Positions 7,746-16,111 of a stretch of DNA of 64,000 nt are shown here, piece after piece. A model generated the notes under the pieces. It did no database searches and was not told where the DNA came from. It was given only the letters and a program-made list of their open reading frames with translations. The position numbers and the translations under genes were made by a program. The stretch covers positions 310,001 to 374,000 of the forward strand of contig NZ_CP163512.1 of the NCBI RefSeq assembly GCF_041075285.1, in the 5' to 3' direction. The stretch is from Providencia rettgeri. Its GTDB lineage: Bacteria > Pseudomonadota > Gammaproteobacteria > Enterobacterales > Enterobacteriaceae. Position 1 is the stretch's first letter; the number at the start of each line of letters is the position of its first letter.

Positions 7746-8855
7746 TTATTGTTCACTGTAAATCGGGTAATCGGTATAGCCCTTTTCCGGAGAGCCGCTT
7801 ACACCGTAATACGTCGTGCGATCGCTTTCCGCCAGCGGCCAGTTATTTTTCATTCTTTCAACCAGGTCCGGGTTAGCGATAAACGGCACACCAAACGCAA
7901 CCAGGTCAACTTCGTTGTTATTCAGACGTTCTTCTGCAATATCACGGTTGAATCCGCCTGCTGCAATGATCGTCCCGCCAAATGATTCACGGAAATCAGC
8001 TTTAAATTTCTCAGCAGTTGGCGGCGCGGTGACGTAAGTCGGCTGGAAGTAGAGATGCACGTAGGCCAGGGAGCGCTGACTGAGAGCCTTCACCATTTCT
8101 GACCAGGTTTCTTCTTCTCCTGCGTAAGGGGCAAGATCATAGATGCGACCGAACGGAGAGAGTCGTACTGCGACTTTGTTGCTGCCGATAGCATCGGAAA
8201 CGGCATCAATGGTCTCCAGCAGGAAGCGCTGACGATTTTCGACCGAACCACCATACTCGTCGGTACGGGTATTCAGTTCACTGCTCAGGAACTGGTCGAA
8301 GATGAAACCGTTAGCTGCCATGATTTCAACACCATCAAACCCGGCTTCCACAGCCAGTTGTGCTGACTTCACGAAATCGCGGGTAACGCGTTTCACTTCA
8401 TGCGTTTCGAGAGCACGTGGAACGCTTGGCACTACCGGTCCGGGTTTACCACTTTCGTCCCAGGCAAATACTGTTGTATTGGTCGCAGGGATGATGCCTG
8501 AAGATACGGGGGCAATGTTACCAGGTTGCAGTGAGGTATGGGACATACGCCCCACATGCCACAGCTGAGCGAAAATACGCCCGCCTTTCGCATGGACAGC
8601 ATCCGTGACCTTACGCCACCCCTCAACATGCGCATCGTTATAGAGACCAGGCGTATAGAGATACCCGCGACCTTCTTCGGAAACAGGCAACCCTTCGGTG
8701 ATCAGCAGCCCGGCTGAAGCGCGCTGCGCGTAATACAAAGCCACTACGTCATCGGCAATGTCATTTAGCGTGCGGGTACGCGTCATAGGAGCCATAACCA
8801 CGCGATTTTTCAGCTCAACGCCACCGAGGTTATAAGGGGTAAATAACGTCTTCAT
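7746..8855 (-). CDS. Old Yellow Enzyme family (NemA-like) flavin oxidoreductase, atypical active site
   Basis: This FMN-dependent ene-reductase-like TIM barrel has about 369 residues, close to the family length. Family landmarks are L-K-N-R-V-V-M-A-P-M-T-R near the start, A-Q-L-W-H-V-G-R, the R-T-D-E-Y-G-G-S-V-E-N-R signature, and F-I-A-N-P-D-L-V near the C-terminus. The usual substrate-binding H-x-x-H/N-G-Y is here E-I-M-A-A-N-G-F, so the first histidine is M and the proton-donor tyrosine is F. The arginine of F-G-R-x-F-I-A-N-P is V. ATG 8855 is chosen for its GAGGA site; upstream in-frame codons are not conserved. It shares a promoter region and operator with the divergent thioredoxin. Confidence 0.85.
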   Translation of the reverse strand: MKTLFTPYNLGGVELKNRVVMAPMTRTRTLNDIADDVVALYYAQRASAGLLITEGLPVSEEGRGYLYTPGLYNDAHVEGWRKVTDAVHAKGGRIFAQLWHVGRMSHTSLQPGNIAPVSSGIIPATNTTVFAWDESGKPGPVVPSVPRALETHEVKRVTRDFVKSAQLAVEAGFDGVEIMAANGFIFDQFLSSELNTRTDEYGGSVENRQRFLLETIDAVSDAIGSNKVAVRLSPFGRIYDLAPYAGEEETWSEMVKALSQRSLAYVHLYFQPTYVTAPPTAEKFKADFRESFGGTIIAAGGFNRDIAEERLNNNEVDLVAFGVPFIANPDLVERMKNNWPLAESDRTTYYGVSGSPEKGYTDYPIYSEQ

Positions 8856-8959
8856 TGCATTCCTCATCTTAAGAGTCACGAAATTTCTGGCCACAACGAC
8901 CGTTCTGGTCACTCCGTCAAAAATCACCCTGAACATAAAACATGGATGTCGGGTCAATC

Positions 8960-9009
8960 TTGTCAGCTAGTGAAAGTGTGCGTACCATATCAACCTACTA
9001 CTAGGTAGG
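8960..9009 (+). promoter_or_regulatory. Promoter with TetR-type operator CCTAC-N6-GTAGG
   Basis: Between the divergent OYE and thioredoxin genes lies TTGTCA (8960-8965), 17 bases, then TACCAT (8983-8988). It is followed at 8994-9009 by the inverted repeat CCTAC-TACTAG-GTAGG. The same operator architecture recurs at 9510-9525 before the SDR gene. The obvious binder is the TetR-family protein encoded at 11442. Confidence 0.65.
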
Positions 9010-9070
9010 CAAGTAAAAATCTATTTTTTACGTACTGAAATGGCTGACACATACAACGCCGGGGATAACG

Positions 9071-9412
9071 ATGAAAAACGTACGCACCTACAATGAAGAC
9101 AACTTTCATGATATCGCATGGGGTGAGGGGCTGGCAGTAATCAGGTTCTTTGCGCCATGGTGTCCACCCTGCCGTGAGAGTGAATCGGAATATCTGCAAT
9201 TTGCGGAAAAATTGGAAAAACACGTCAAGTCTGGCGTGGTTAATATTGATAAATCACCAATATTATCAACAGTATATGAAGTATTTGGACTTCCTTCAGT
9301 TCTGGTGTTCAGAAACGGTCAGCTGATGGCACGTATTACAGGACAGAAAACCGCAGAACAATACGGAGCTATTTTTTCATCCATTGCTGAACACGAAGCA
9401 GACGTACACTGA
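9071..9412 (+). CDS. Thioredoxin-like protein with CPPC active site
   Basis: This 113-residue protein has a single thioredoxin fold. It has F-F-A-P-W-C-P-P-C-R near residue 28-37, where classic thioredoxins have W-C-G-P-C, then V-N-I-D-K about residue 58, and the cis-proline loop F-G-L-P-S-V-L-V-F near residue 73. There is no signal peptide, so it is cytosolic. The proline in place of glycine is expected to shift the redox potential. ATG 9071 follows the weak GGGGAT. It is divergent from the OYE gene across the shared operator, and a 12-base-pair hairpin follows the stop codon. Confidence 0.85.
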   Translation: MKNVRTYNEDNFHDIAWGEGLAVIRFFAPWCPPCRESESEYLQFAEKLEKHVKSGVVNIDKSPILSTVYEVFGLPSVLVFRNGQLMARITGQKTAEQYGAIFSSIAEHEADVH

Positions 9413-9423
9413 CGATACCGCCC

Positions 9424-9451
9424 GTTGGGTTTTGAGGCGTCAAAACCCAAC
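9424..9451 (+). terminator. Hairpin after thioredoxin gene
   Basis: GTTGGGTTTTGA-GGCG-TCAAAACCCAAC forms a perfect 12-base-pair stem with a 4-base loop, 12 bases after the thioredoxin stop. No U-run follows directly, so it may stabilise the 3' end as much as terminate. Confidence 0.6.
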
Positions 9452-9479
9452 ATCGGTCAGAAAAAATTAAAACGTAAAC

Positions 9480-9525
9480 TTGACAAAGAAAATACACCCG
9501 CTTAGTCTACCTACCAGTTGATAGG
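9480..9525 (+). promoter_or_regulatory. Sigma-70 promoter overlapped by second TetR-type operator
   Basis: TTGACA (9480-9485), a 17-base spacer and TAGTCT (9503-9508) form a strong promoter for the SDR, CMD and OsmC genes. The near-palindrome CCTAC-CAGTTG-ATAGG at 9510-9525 covers the start-site region, where a bound repressor would block transcription. It matches the operator at 8994-9009 in arm sequence and spacing. Confidence 0.7.
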
Positions 9526-9556
9526 CAACCGAAATACTTACCTTACCGGAGGCATT

Positions 9557-10351
9557 ATGCAAGATACGCAGTTTACGAATCATAAAGTCCTGATCATTGG
9601 TGGCACCAGTGGGATCGGTCTTGAAGCAGCAAAGATGGTTTTAGAGCAGGGCGGAAAGGCTGTCATTGTCGGCAGCCGCGCTGAAAAAGCAGAAGCCGCA
9701 CGCCGGGAACTCGTGGCTATTTCGGGTGAGAAGAATGCTTCCGCACTGACAGCTGATTTATCCAGTATGGAAAGTGTTGCAAAGCTCATTGCCGCCCTGA
9801 AAAAGGATCACAGCGACATTGATATGCTGGTCAATTCGGCAGGCATTTACTATCCAAAAAGTTTCATTGAGCATTCAGTCGAAGATTACAACAACTTCCT
9901 CGATCTGAACCGGGCATTCTTCTTTATTACTCAGCATGTTGCTGCATCACTTGTAGATCAGAAGAAAGCGGGATCTATTGTGAACGTTACTGCAGTCGCT
10001 GCACGCCAGGCAGTAGAAACCATCACCGCATCAGCTTACTCCATGGCCAAAACGGGTCTGGATACTCTGACACGCCACGCAGCCGCAGAACTGGCTGAGC
10101 ACGGTATCCGTGTCAATGCAGTAAGCCCTGGTATTGTTGAAACCCGAATTTTCGAACGTTTTATTCCGGGTGAACAACTGGATGGTGCGCTGGCCAGTTT
10201 CAATAACTTCCATCCGCTGGGCCGGAACGGTACACCGCGCGATGTTGCGGAAACTATCGTTTTCCTGCTTTCAGATAAGGCTTCATGGGTAACCGGAGCG
10301 GTCTGGGATGTGGATGGCGGTGTAATGGCAGCCCGGAAACTCGGCAATTAA
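9557..10351 (+). CDS. Short-chain dehydrogenase/reductase
   Basis: This 264-residue classical SDR acts as an NAD(P)-dependent oxidoreductase. The cofactor loop G-G-T-S-G-I-G is at about residues 14-20, N-S-A-G stands for the usual N-N-A-G near residue 90, and the catalytic Y-S-M-A-K (Y-x-x-x-K) is near residue 160. It ends with [11 protein letters not shown], the normal SDR tail. CGGAGG precedes ATG 9557 by 4 bases, so the longer in-frame start at 9518, which lies inside the operator, is rejected. It is the first gene of a run with the AhpD-like and OsmC genes. The substrate is likely a reactive carbonyl, by context only. Confidence 0.88.
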   Translation: MQDTQFTNHKVLIIGGTSGIGLEAAKMVLEQGGKAVIVGSRAEKAEAARRELVAISGEKNASALTADLSSMESVAKLIAALKKDHSDIDMLVNSAGIYYPKSFIEHSVEDYNNFLDLNRAFFFITQHVAASLVDQKKAGSIVNVTAVAARQAVETITASAYSMAKTGLDTLTRHAAAELAEHGIRVNAVSPGIVETRIFERFIPGEQLDGALASFNNFHPLGRNGTPRDVAETIVFLLSDKASWVTGAVWDVDGGVMAARKLGN

Positions 10352-10377
10352 TTTTTTACTAATCAGAGGAAATCAAC

Positions 10378-10713
10378 ATGTCTACAGAATGGGGCAACCG
10401 TCTCTCCGCGCTGATCAAAAGCGTCGGTAATCTGGCCAAAACCAATAAACCTGTTGCTAACGCATTTCATGGTCTTGAAACCGCTACGCGTGAAAACAGT
10501 GTTCTGGATGCAAAAACGCACGAACTGATAGCCATTGCTGTGGCAGTAACTACACGTTGTGACGGTTGCATTTCCGCACACGTGGCCGCTGCCAAAAAAG
10601 CCGGTGCAACGAAAGATGAGATCGGTGCTGCAGTGGGTACTGCGATTGCGCTTAACGCCGGGGCTGCTTTTGTCTATTCAGCACGCGTGATGGATGCCTA
10701 CGACGAGCTGTAA
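10378..10713 (+). CDS. Carboxymuconolactone decarboxylase/AhpD-like protein
   Basis: This 111-residue protein is a single CMD/AhpD-type domain. The C-D-G-C-I-S-A-H motif (C-x-x-C-x-x-x-H, about residues 60-67) is the redox-active site of AhpD-like peroxidatic or adaptor proteins, followed by the usual A-K-K-A-G-A-T-x-x-E-I stretch. Such proteins form helical oligomers in the cytosol. It begins 26 bases after the SDR with AGAGGA as ribosome site, so it is in the same transcript. With OsmC, thioredoxin and FrnE nearby, a thiol-peroxidase or detoxification role is more likely than true aromatic-ring catabolism. Confidence 0.85.
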   Translation: MSTEWGNRLSALIKSVGNLAKTNKPVANAFHGLETATRENSVLDAKTHELIAIAVAVTTRCDGCISAHVAAAKKAGATKDEIGAAVGTAIALNAGAAFVYSARVMDAYDEL

Positions 10714-10802
10714 TTCTGGCTTATTTAGTTACCGACAGACTCAAACCCGGGTACTTTCTGTAATCTGGAGCCCGGTAAATCTCAATGAACAGGAATATCA
10801 AA

Positions 10803-11354
10803 ATGACAGAGAAAGTGAATGGTATTGATGTTGCTGCATTCCAGCAATTCGCCGAAAAAGTGACCCAAACCCCGGAAAAAGCAAAAGCCAAGTTTAACGT
10901 AGAGACCCGCTGGGCAGGACAGACCCGTTCAGTATCTACCATGAAATCATATGAACTCTTTGGTGACATCATCGAGCGTACCTTCCATGTCGCCGCTGAT
11001 GAACCATCAGAGATACTTGGCAGCGATACGGCACCCAATCCGCAAGAACTGCTCATGGCTGCGCTGAATGCCTGTTTGACCGTTGCGTATGTGGCGGTAG
11101 CTGCCAGCAAGGGCATCAAGGTTAATTCCCTGAAAATTGAAACGTCAGGTGAGCTGGATTTGCGTGGTTTCCTTGGGCTGGATGAAAATGTTAACCCCGG
11201 ATATGATTCAGTCCAGTATACCGCATTTATTGATGCTGACGCTCAGCCGGCAGAAATTGAAGAAATTCATCAGGCGGTACTGAAGACGTCACCAAACTAT
11301 GCGAATTTCTCGCGTTCCATTAAGATGGAGCCGAAACTCGTCATTGCACAATAA
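10803..11354 (+). CDS. OsmC-family peroxiredoxin-like protein
   Basis: The 183-residue protein has the OsmC/Ohr fold: R-W-A-G-Q-T-R-S early, N-P-Q-E-L-L-M-A-A-L-N-A-C-L-T in the middle with the first reactive cysteine, then a G-E-L-D-L-R-G-F-L-G-L stretch. OsmC-type proteins reduce organic peroxides through two cysteines. The second cysteine of classic Ohr/OsmC is not visible here, as in the related YhfA/OsmC-like branch. ATG 10803 has AGGA spaced 8 bases upstream; the ATG at 10785 has no good site. It is the third gene of the cassette operon. Confidence 0.82.
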   Translation: MTEKVNGIDVAAFQQFAEKVTQTPEKAKAKFNVETRWAGQTRSVSTMKSYELFGDIIERTFHVAADEPSEILGSDTAPNPQELLMAALNACLTVAYVAVAASKGIKVNSLKIETSGELDLRGFLGLDENVNPGYDSVQYTAFIDADAQPAEIEEIHQAVLKTSPNYANFSRSIKMEPKLVIAQ

Positions 11355-11441
11355 TCTGAATGGCATAGTGGCAGATACTTCACTCTGAACCAGAAGCAAG
11401 CTCCTGCCCTTGCTTCATCATTTTTAACACAGGTCGTTTAT

Positions 11442-12002
11442 ATGTCTATGGATACCCGACAATCATTAATTAATTCTGCAGAGTTTATGCTGCGCTCCAG
11501 GGGCTATGCTGCCTTCAGCTACGCTGACTTGGAAAAAATGGTCGGTATCAGAAAGGCCAGTATTCACCATTATTTTCCAAAAAAAGAAGATCTTGGTGTA
11601 GAAATTGTTGAAGTCTACATCAGTCGTTCAGCGATGGATTTCGAAAAAATTGATCACGACTTTCCAAATGCTTTTGGGAGGCTTTGCGCTTTCGCCGCGT
11701 TGTTTCGGGCTGCGATGGCTGATGGCATGTTACCGTTATGCGGCGCACTGGCGGCTGAAATGGCAGCCCTGCCTGAAACCATGCAAAGCCTTACGCGGAA
11801 ATACTTTACCCTACAGTTGCAGTGGCTTGAGAAGACCATAGAGGAAGGCACTGCGGCTGGTGATTTCGCGGCAACAAGCACACCCCGGCAGAAAGCGTTT
11901 CAGATTTTAAGCCTGCTTGAAGGCAGCAGCTTTGTTCGCTGGGCAATGAATGACGGCATGGATTTAGATCCGGCAGTAATCGGTACTATCGTCGGGCATT
12001 AA
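11442..12002 (+). CDS. TetR-family transcriptional regulator of the stress cassette
   Basis: This 186-residue TetR-type repressor has its helix-turn-helix at about residues 25-48: Y-A-D-L-E-K-M-V-G-I-R-K-A-S-I-H-H-Y-F-P-K-K-E-D-L. The ligand domain contains one cysteine in L-P-L-C-G-A-L-A-A-E-M, a setting like that of NemR/AcuR-type sensors of electrophiles. It lies at the end of the cassette on the same strand as SDR-CMD-OsmC, about 90 bases after OsmC. The two CCTAC-N6-RTAGG operators at 8994 and 9510 are its probable targets. Effector identity is inference. Confidence 0.85.
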   Translation: MSMDTRQSLINSAEFMLRSRGYAAFSYADLEKMVGIRKASIHHYFPKKEDLGVEIVEVYISRSAMDFEKIDHDFPNAFGRLCAFAALFRAAMADGMLPLCGALAAEMAALPETMQSLTRKYFTLQLQWLEKTIEEGTAAGDFAATSTPRQKAFQILSLLEGSSFVRWAMNDGMDLDPAVIGTIVGH

Positions 12003-12461
12003 TCTGAAATACTGGCAGGTATATTCACAATTCATTTCACCAAAAAATCAGATGTTAAAAGCTCCTACATCGACTTCAGTCGAGGCTCGTAACTTAACGT
12101 ATCTGTTTCGGATTATTTTTTCAGGCACAACAATCTGTTATCCCTGAATATCACTCAAATCAGATTAGCAACATTCGAAACATTATTTTTGTACCAGCCA
12201 ATAGCTTTGGCTGGTACAAAAAGTAATGTTTACGTCTTCTAGGCGGCTCTGAAACAGCATTGAATGGGGAGATGAAGCGTATTCACCTTACCTCTACCCA
12301 CAATCGACCTCTGTAATCAAACAAACTTCCGCTGTTCGCTCAAAGCAGATGGAAATGAAGTGACATTGTGCTGTAAAATTTTTAACTAGAACAGTGATCT
12401 ATATTGTCATATAAAACAAAGCTGATAAAATGCACTATCGTCAGTTTGAAGTGAGACTACC
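12003..12461. other. Non-coding stretch with a long inverted repeat
   Basis: These 459 bases between the TetR gene and the antitoxin contain no supported ORF. The main feature is an inverted repeat at 12179-12230: a left arm ending GTACCAGCCA, a 7-base loop, and a right arm starting TGGCTGGTAC. The arms pair over about 22 bases with one bulge and could act as a bidirectional terminator. The block marks the right edge of the higher-GC cassette, since sequence after about 12,400 is AT-rich again. Confidence 0.6.
12179..12230. terminator. 22-base-pair inverted repeat, probable bidirectional terminator
   Basis: The arms at 12179-12200 and 12208-12230 pair almost perfectly around a 7-base loop. 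The stem is bordered by T5 on the left and A5 on the right, so each strand could terminate transcription. It lies 177 bases after the TetR stop. Confidence 0.6.
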
Positions 12462-12626
12462 ATGAAAAAGAATGAATTAATTCAAGCAACAAGACCAACT
12501 CGTATTCAACTTATTCGTTCGGTAGCAACCTCTACAGCTATTGAAACAGGGCAAGAGCCTCGCCGTCTTGAAGAAGAGATGAAAGTGAAGCGTGAGAAGT
12601 TTGGGCATTTGAAACTTGCGATTTAG
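12462..12626 (+). CDS. VbhA/FicA-like antitoxin
   Basis: The 54-residue protein is small and charged. Its middle, R-S-V-A-T-S-T-A-I-E-T-G-Q-E-P, resembles the inhibitory helix of VbhA-type Fic antitoxins (S/T-x-x-x-E-G/N followed by E-P). Serine and glutamate are in place; the glycine comes one residue later than usual. In this family the glutamate blocks ATP binding by the Fic domain. The gene converges with fic and their stop codons overlap by four bases (12623-12626). Known class I pairs are normally tandem with the antitoxin first, so this tail-to-tail arrangement is unusual. Confidence 0.6.
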   Translation: MKKNELIQATRPTRIQLIRSVATSTAIETGQEPRRLEEEMKVKREKFGHLKLAI

Positions 12627-13240
12627 TTTTCTTTTAAGGCTTCGTTAACCCAATATTTCATAGGTTCATAGTTAAGGTTTAACCCTGCGTGGATTGCTGC
12701 GATATACTGCTCAGGGTGTTGAGTCCAACTTTCATAGTCTAACGGCTGGAAACCAGCTTGTACTGCCATCACATCTGCGAGTAAACGCGATAAGCGCCCA
12801 TTTCCTTCCCTAAATGGATGTATCAGAATTAATTCCACATGTACTGTTGCTATAGCTTCTATGACTTGCTCTCGGCTCATATTAGTGCAGGGTGTGTACT
12901 TCACTAGATATTCTTTCTCGAATTGAGCAAGTAACGTTGCAACACGACCCGCAGGGGCAAACATAAACCCACCCTTGCTAATATTTACTGTGCGTAATTG
13001 ACCTGCCCAATCGTAAACATTTCCTAACCATTGGCGATGCCAACGCTGAATAAGTGATACGGTAATTTGCTCAGAGGGGAATTGTTCTTCAAAAATGACT
13101 TGATACAGTTTTTCTAACAGGACAAGCTCAGCATCATTGATATCATCAACGTTTGAAAGCCCTAGCTTATTAGCTAGCACTTCTTTATCAGAACCATCAG
13201 CAAATTTTCCTTCGCTGCTAAACACATCGTATTTATTCAT
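12623..13240 (-). CDS. fic: Fic-domain toxin (AMP transferase)
   Basis: This 205-residue protein has a complete Fic core. The signature H-P-F-R-E-G-N-G-R-L-S-R (about residues 141-152) contains the catalytic histidine, the metal-binding acid and both arginines. The N-terminal flap has N-I-S-K-G-G-F-M-F-A-P, and Y-D-W-A-G-Q-L-R is the usual fold segment. Fic toxins transfer AMP to target proteins such as gyrase. No inhibitory S-x-x-x-E helix is seen inside the protein, which points to class I with a separate antitoxin, the small gene convergent with it. It begins with M-N-K-Y-D-V-F-S and has no signal peptide. Confidence 0.88.
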   Translation of the reverse strand: MNKYDVFSSEGKFADGSDKEVLANKLGLSNVDDINDAELVLLEKLYQVIFEEQFPSEQITVSLIQRWHRQWLGNVYDWAGQLRTVNISKGGFMFAPAGRVATLLAQFEKEYLVKYTPCTNMSREQVIEAIATVHVELILIHPFREGNGRLSRLLADVMAVQAGFQPLDYESWTQHPEQYIAAIHAGLNLNYEPMKYWVNEALKEN

Positions 13241-13658
13241 ATAAGCGTGTTCTTATGGTGTGGGTATGAATTTTGTACGTTATAATGCTAAAAACATCAA
13301 ATAAATAATAACTACCTATAAATCAACGGATTAATTAAGTGTAGGTTAAATTGTAGGTTTTATAAGAAAAATAATAAATATCGTTATATTTCAACGCTAA
13401 CACACCCATGCATCATTGGTGTGTGGGATTCGAAATTTTGGCTGTCAGTCATCGGGTTATCTATATTAACTTATTGAATTAACTTGATTCTATGCTTATA
13501 CATATATTTTATAAGAGAATATTTTGTCTTATAAAAGATCACAGAATCCCATATTTAAATGTAGGTTGAAGTGCAAGCAGTTGATGGTGATAGCATATAA
13601 CGATCATAACAAAACTAACGACCTGCACTTTTCACTAAAAACCTTTAATTATCTTATC
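13241..13658. other. Intergenic region upstream of integrase with a small inverted repeat
   Basis: These AT-rich 418 bases precede the integrase. ACACACC and GGTGTGT near 13391-13415 pair around an 11-base loop, directly followed by GGGATTCGAA. On the minus strand this reads TTCGAATCCC, like a tRNA T-loop, and is then followed by CACACACCA. This could be a relic of an attachment site that once lay in a tRNA 3' end, but no tRNA can be folded. Nothing else was seen. Confidence 0.4.
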
Positions 13659-14962
13659 GTCAGCGTTAAACAAGGTAACACTAATAAGCCAAAGGCCACC
13701 AGTAAAACCCTGACCAGCGAAAGCCATTGAGGCAATAAACCCTAACAGTAAAGATAGGTCTGATACGGGGAAAATACAGGTTAACGTGTATTTTGTGGCG
13801 CAACAGGCATTAAGACATTTTTCTATCATTATAGTAGCCCAGTTACACGCAAACTTGTACCGCTAAAGATCGGTAATTTTCCTCAATTTTCACTGAGTGA
13901 GGCGAGAATTAAGTTACAAGCGTTGAAACAGTTACGTCAATTAGGCCGATGCCTGTCACTGAGCTAAAAGAAGAAAAGCAATATAAAAAACAGGAACAGC
14001 TCCAGCTACAAAAAACACAGTTAACAGTAAAAGAACTTGTTGAGCTTTATTTAGTTGAACGGATTGAAGATCGTAAATGCAAAGACGGTAAAATTATGTC
14101 TGGCTCAAGAAAGAAGAAAGGGCAAAAGGAAGTTCGTCGCATACTTGAAGCCGATGTTGTTCGTGTTTTAGGTGAGCTTATGGCACATGAAGTAACCCGA
14201 AAAAATGTGATAGCGCTTGTGGGTGAAATTGATGGTCGAGGCGCTAAGGTTCAAGCGGGCAATGTATTGCGTGAACTGTCGGCAGCTTATGAGTTTGCAA
14301 TTGGTATAGAGTATTTTGATGATAATTTCGCGAACCCAGCTTTATTGGCGAAAGCGAGTTTGCAGCAAGCGAAGTTTAAACTAACCAGTAATAAAGGTAC
14401 TCGTTATCTAGATGATAATAAACTCAAGAAATTTTTAGCATGGTTGCCTAGTTCTGCTTACAACAATGTTGTGAAAAATGTTTTCCGTCTGACGCTTTGG
14501 ACAGGCTGCCGAACTGGTGAAGTGTGCGCAATGGCTTGGGATGATGTGGATCTTGAAAAAGGGACTATTCATCTGAAAGAAACTAAGACAGGAATTAAGC
14601 GTTACGTGCAATTGCCTCATCAAGCAATCACTTACTTGAAATCAATACGCATGAACTCTGATAAATACCTTTTTCCATCTCAAGTCACAAAGTTGCCCAT
14701 TCAGCAAAAGTATCTAACAGAATGTGCATGGCGTTTACGCAAAGATGGCAAGATGCTAGGTATCCCTGATTGGTCACCTCATGATTTACGCCGTACCGTG
14801 CGTACTGGTTTGGCTAAATTAGGTTGCCCTAATGAAGTCGGTGAGGCGATACTTGGCCATATGCGTGGCGGCATTGAAGGAACGTATAATTTATACAAGT
14901 ATGATAGTGAATGTAAGATGTGGTTGCAGAAGTGGGCGGATCATATGGGGAGTTTGGTATGA
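13659..14962 (+). pseudogene. int: P4-type tyrosine integrase, N-terminus broken by three frameshifts
   Basis: From ATG 13949 an intact 337-residue frame holds the core and catalytic domains: R188 (G-C-R-T-G-E), K in E-T-K-T-G, H278-D-L-R281-R, G-H304 and Y313 (T-Y-N-L-Y). The arm-binding domain lies upstream in pieces. T-L-T-S-E-S (frame of 13710) is followed by I-E-A-I-N-P to V-N-V-Y (13726-13799, shifted), then T-G-I-K-T-F-F-Y and S-L-S-E-A-R-I-K-L (13800-13945, back in the first frame), then P-V-T-E-L in the third frame. Full-length homologues are about 400 residues. Either decay or assembly errors explain this; a core-only integrase starting at 13949 would lack arm binding. The nearby AlpA is its probable partner. 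Confidence 0.8.
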
Positions 14963-15140
14963 CACGTTAAACCATAACTTGCTTCTCATTTATTTGATTT
15001 TTAATGATTAAATTTGTACTCAGCGGTGTACTCATGTTGAGTAATGTATCCACTAAGGATCGCTCTTGTAATATTATTCAAATAAAAATACACAGAATTA
15101 TTTACAGGGTCTACAAGGTGTTTATTGTAAGATAATATAG

Positions 15141-16007
15141 TTAGTCAGGGTAACTATAACTAGTTATTTTTGTTCCTTTTTGTTCTTTCTCAATAACAAT
15201 CGCTGTACTTCCACCTTGAAATTGTTGGTCTATAATTAGTTTTTTTGGTGATTCCCATTTATAATTAACAGAAGCACCGTCTTTAGGGTACTCTTTTTTG
15301 TGGTTTTTATTTAATTCAATACTCTTTTCAAGATAATCAGTATCATAATCTAGGCGGTATTGCGTATATGCCTTAAGAAGAGAAAATCCATCATAAAAAC
15401 ACTCTGTTCTATAACCGTCGCCTTCAAACACAGGAGGTTGCTCTGGTATTGTGCAATATTTGTCTTTTTTCGCTACAGGATCAGGCTCATTTTTTGTGGT
15501 TGAGAAAAATACCCATCGACCGTCATAAGAAAATATGATTTTATCATTGACCAATAAGAATTTTTTCGTATCAATTCTACAACCAGAATTATCGTCTATA
15601 GCCTCAATAACGCCAACCAAGCCAGTTGTATCAACTCCATATTTTGATAACGTTCGATTAGACGCTTCTGACTGTTTCGTACTACCCCAGTAATCTTCGC
15701 TTGGTAGCTGAGTATAATTATATGTATATTGGCAAGGGTTTAGGTCAGAAGGAAAACTACGTATTATTACCTCTTCAGGGGTAATAATGACTCTATTTTC
15801 TTTTATATACGCTTTTATATATTCTAGTATAGACTCTTCACTACGTTCGTTATATGGGCTCCTGTACATCATGGCTTGCTCACCAAACGAGCTTAATTTC
15901 CATGTTACTTTTTTTTCTTTTGAGTCTAAAACAAGTTGAGGAACTGATTTCTCAGCATTCACTGATGTTCCACATAGAATAAATAATAGGATTAAATATT
16001 TTTTCAT
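15141..16007 (-). CDS. Exported protein, probable immunity paralogue A
   Basis: This 288-residue protein has a clear signal peptide (M-K-K-Y-L-I-L-L-F-I-L-C-G, cleavage likely after N-A-E at about residue 19). The mature part has conserved cysteines and ends with a Y-K-W-E-S-P-K-K-L-I-I motif, Q-F-Q-G-G and a final Y-P-D. The next two genes share this layout and ending, so they are tandem duplicates. All three lie downstream of the peptidoglycan-degrading effector on the same strand. Periplasmic location and duplication next to a cell-wall enzyme fit immunity proteins or hydrolase inhibitors. The family is not recognised by name. Confidence 0.7.
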   Translation of the reverse strand: MKKYLILLFILCGTSVNAEKSVPQLVLDSKEKKVTWKLSSFGEQAMMYRSPYNERSEESILEYIKAYIKENRVIITPEEVIIRSFPSDLNPCQYTYNYTQLPSEDYWGSTKQSEASNRTLSKYGVDTTGLVGVIEAIDDNSGCRIDTKKFLLVNDKIIFSYDGRWVFFSTTKNEPDPVAKKDKYCTIPEQPPVFEGDGYRTECFYDGFSLLKAYTQYRLDYDTDYLEKSIELNKNHKKEYPKDGASVNYKWESPKKLIIDQQFQGGSTAIVIEKEQKGTKITSYSYPD

Positions 16008-16111
16008 AGCGTTACCGTAGAATAATTCAATGTTATAAAATAGAGTCTTTTGTCAATAGTTGCTTGTGATGAGTGAAAAGTTCTTGTCTTTTTAATATGA
16101 ACTGAACTCAG

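Noticed and set aside
13391..13440. Possible tRNA gene fragment (TTCGAATCCC on the minus strand)
   Set aside because: Only a T-loop-like word is present; no cloverleaf or acceptor pairing can be built, so it is kept only as a weak attachment-site hint.
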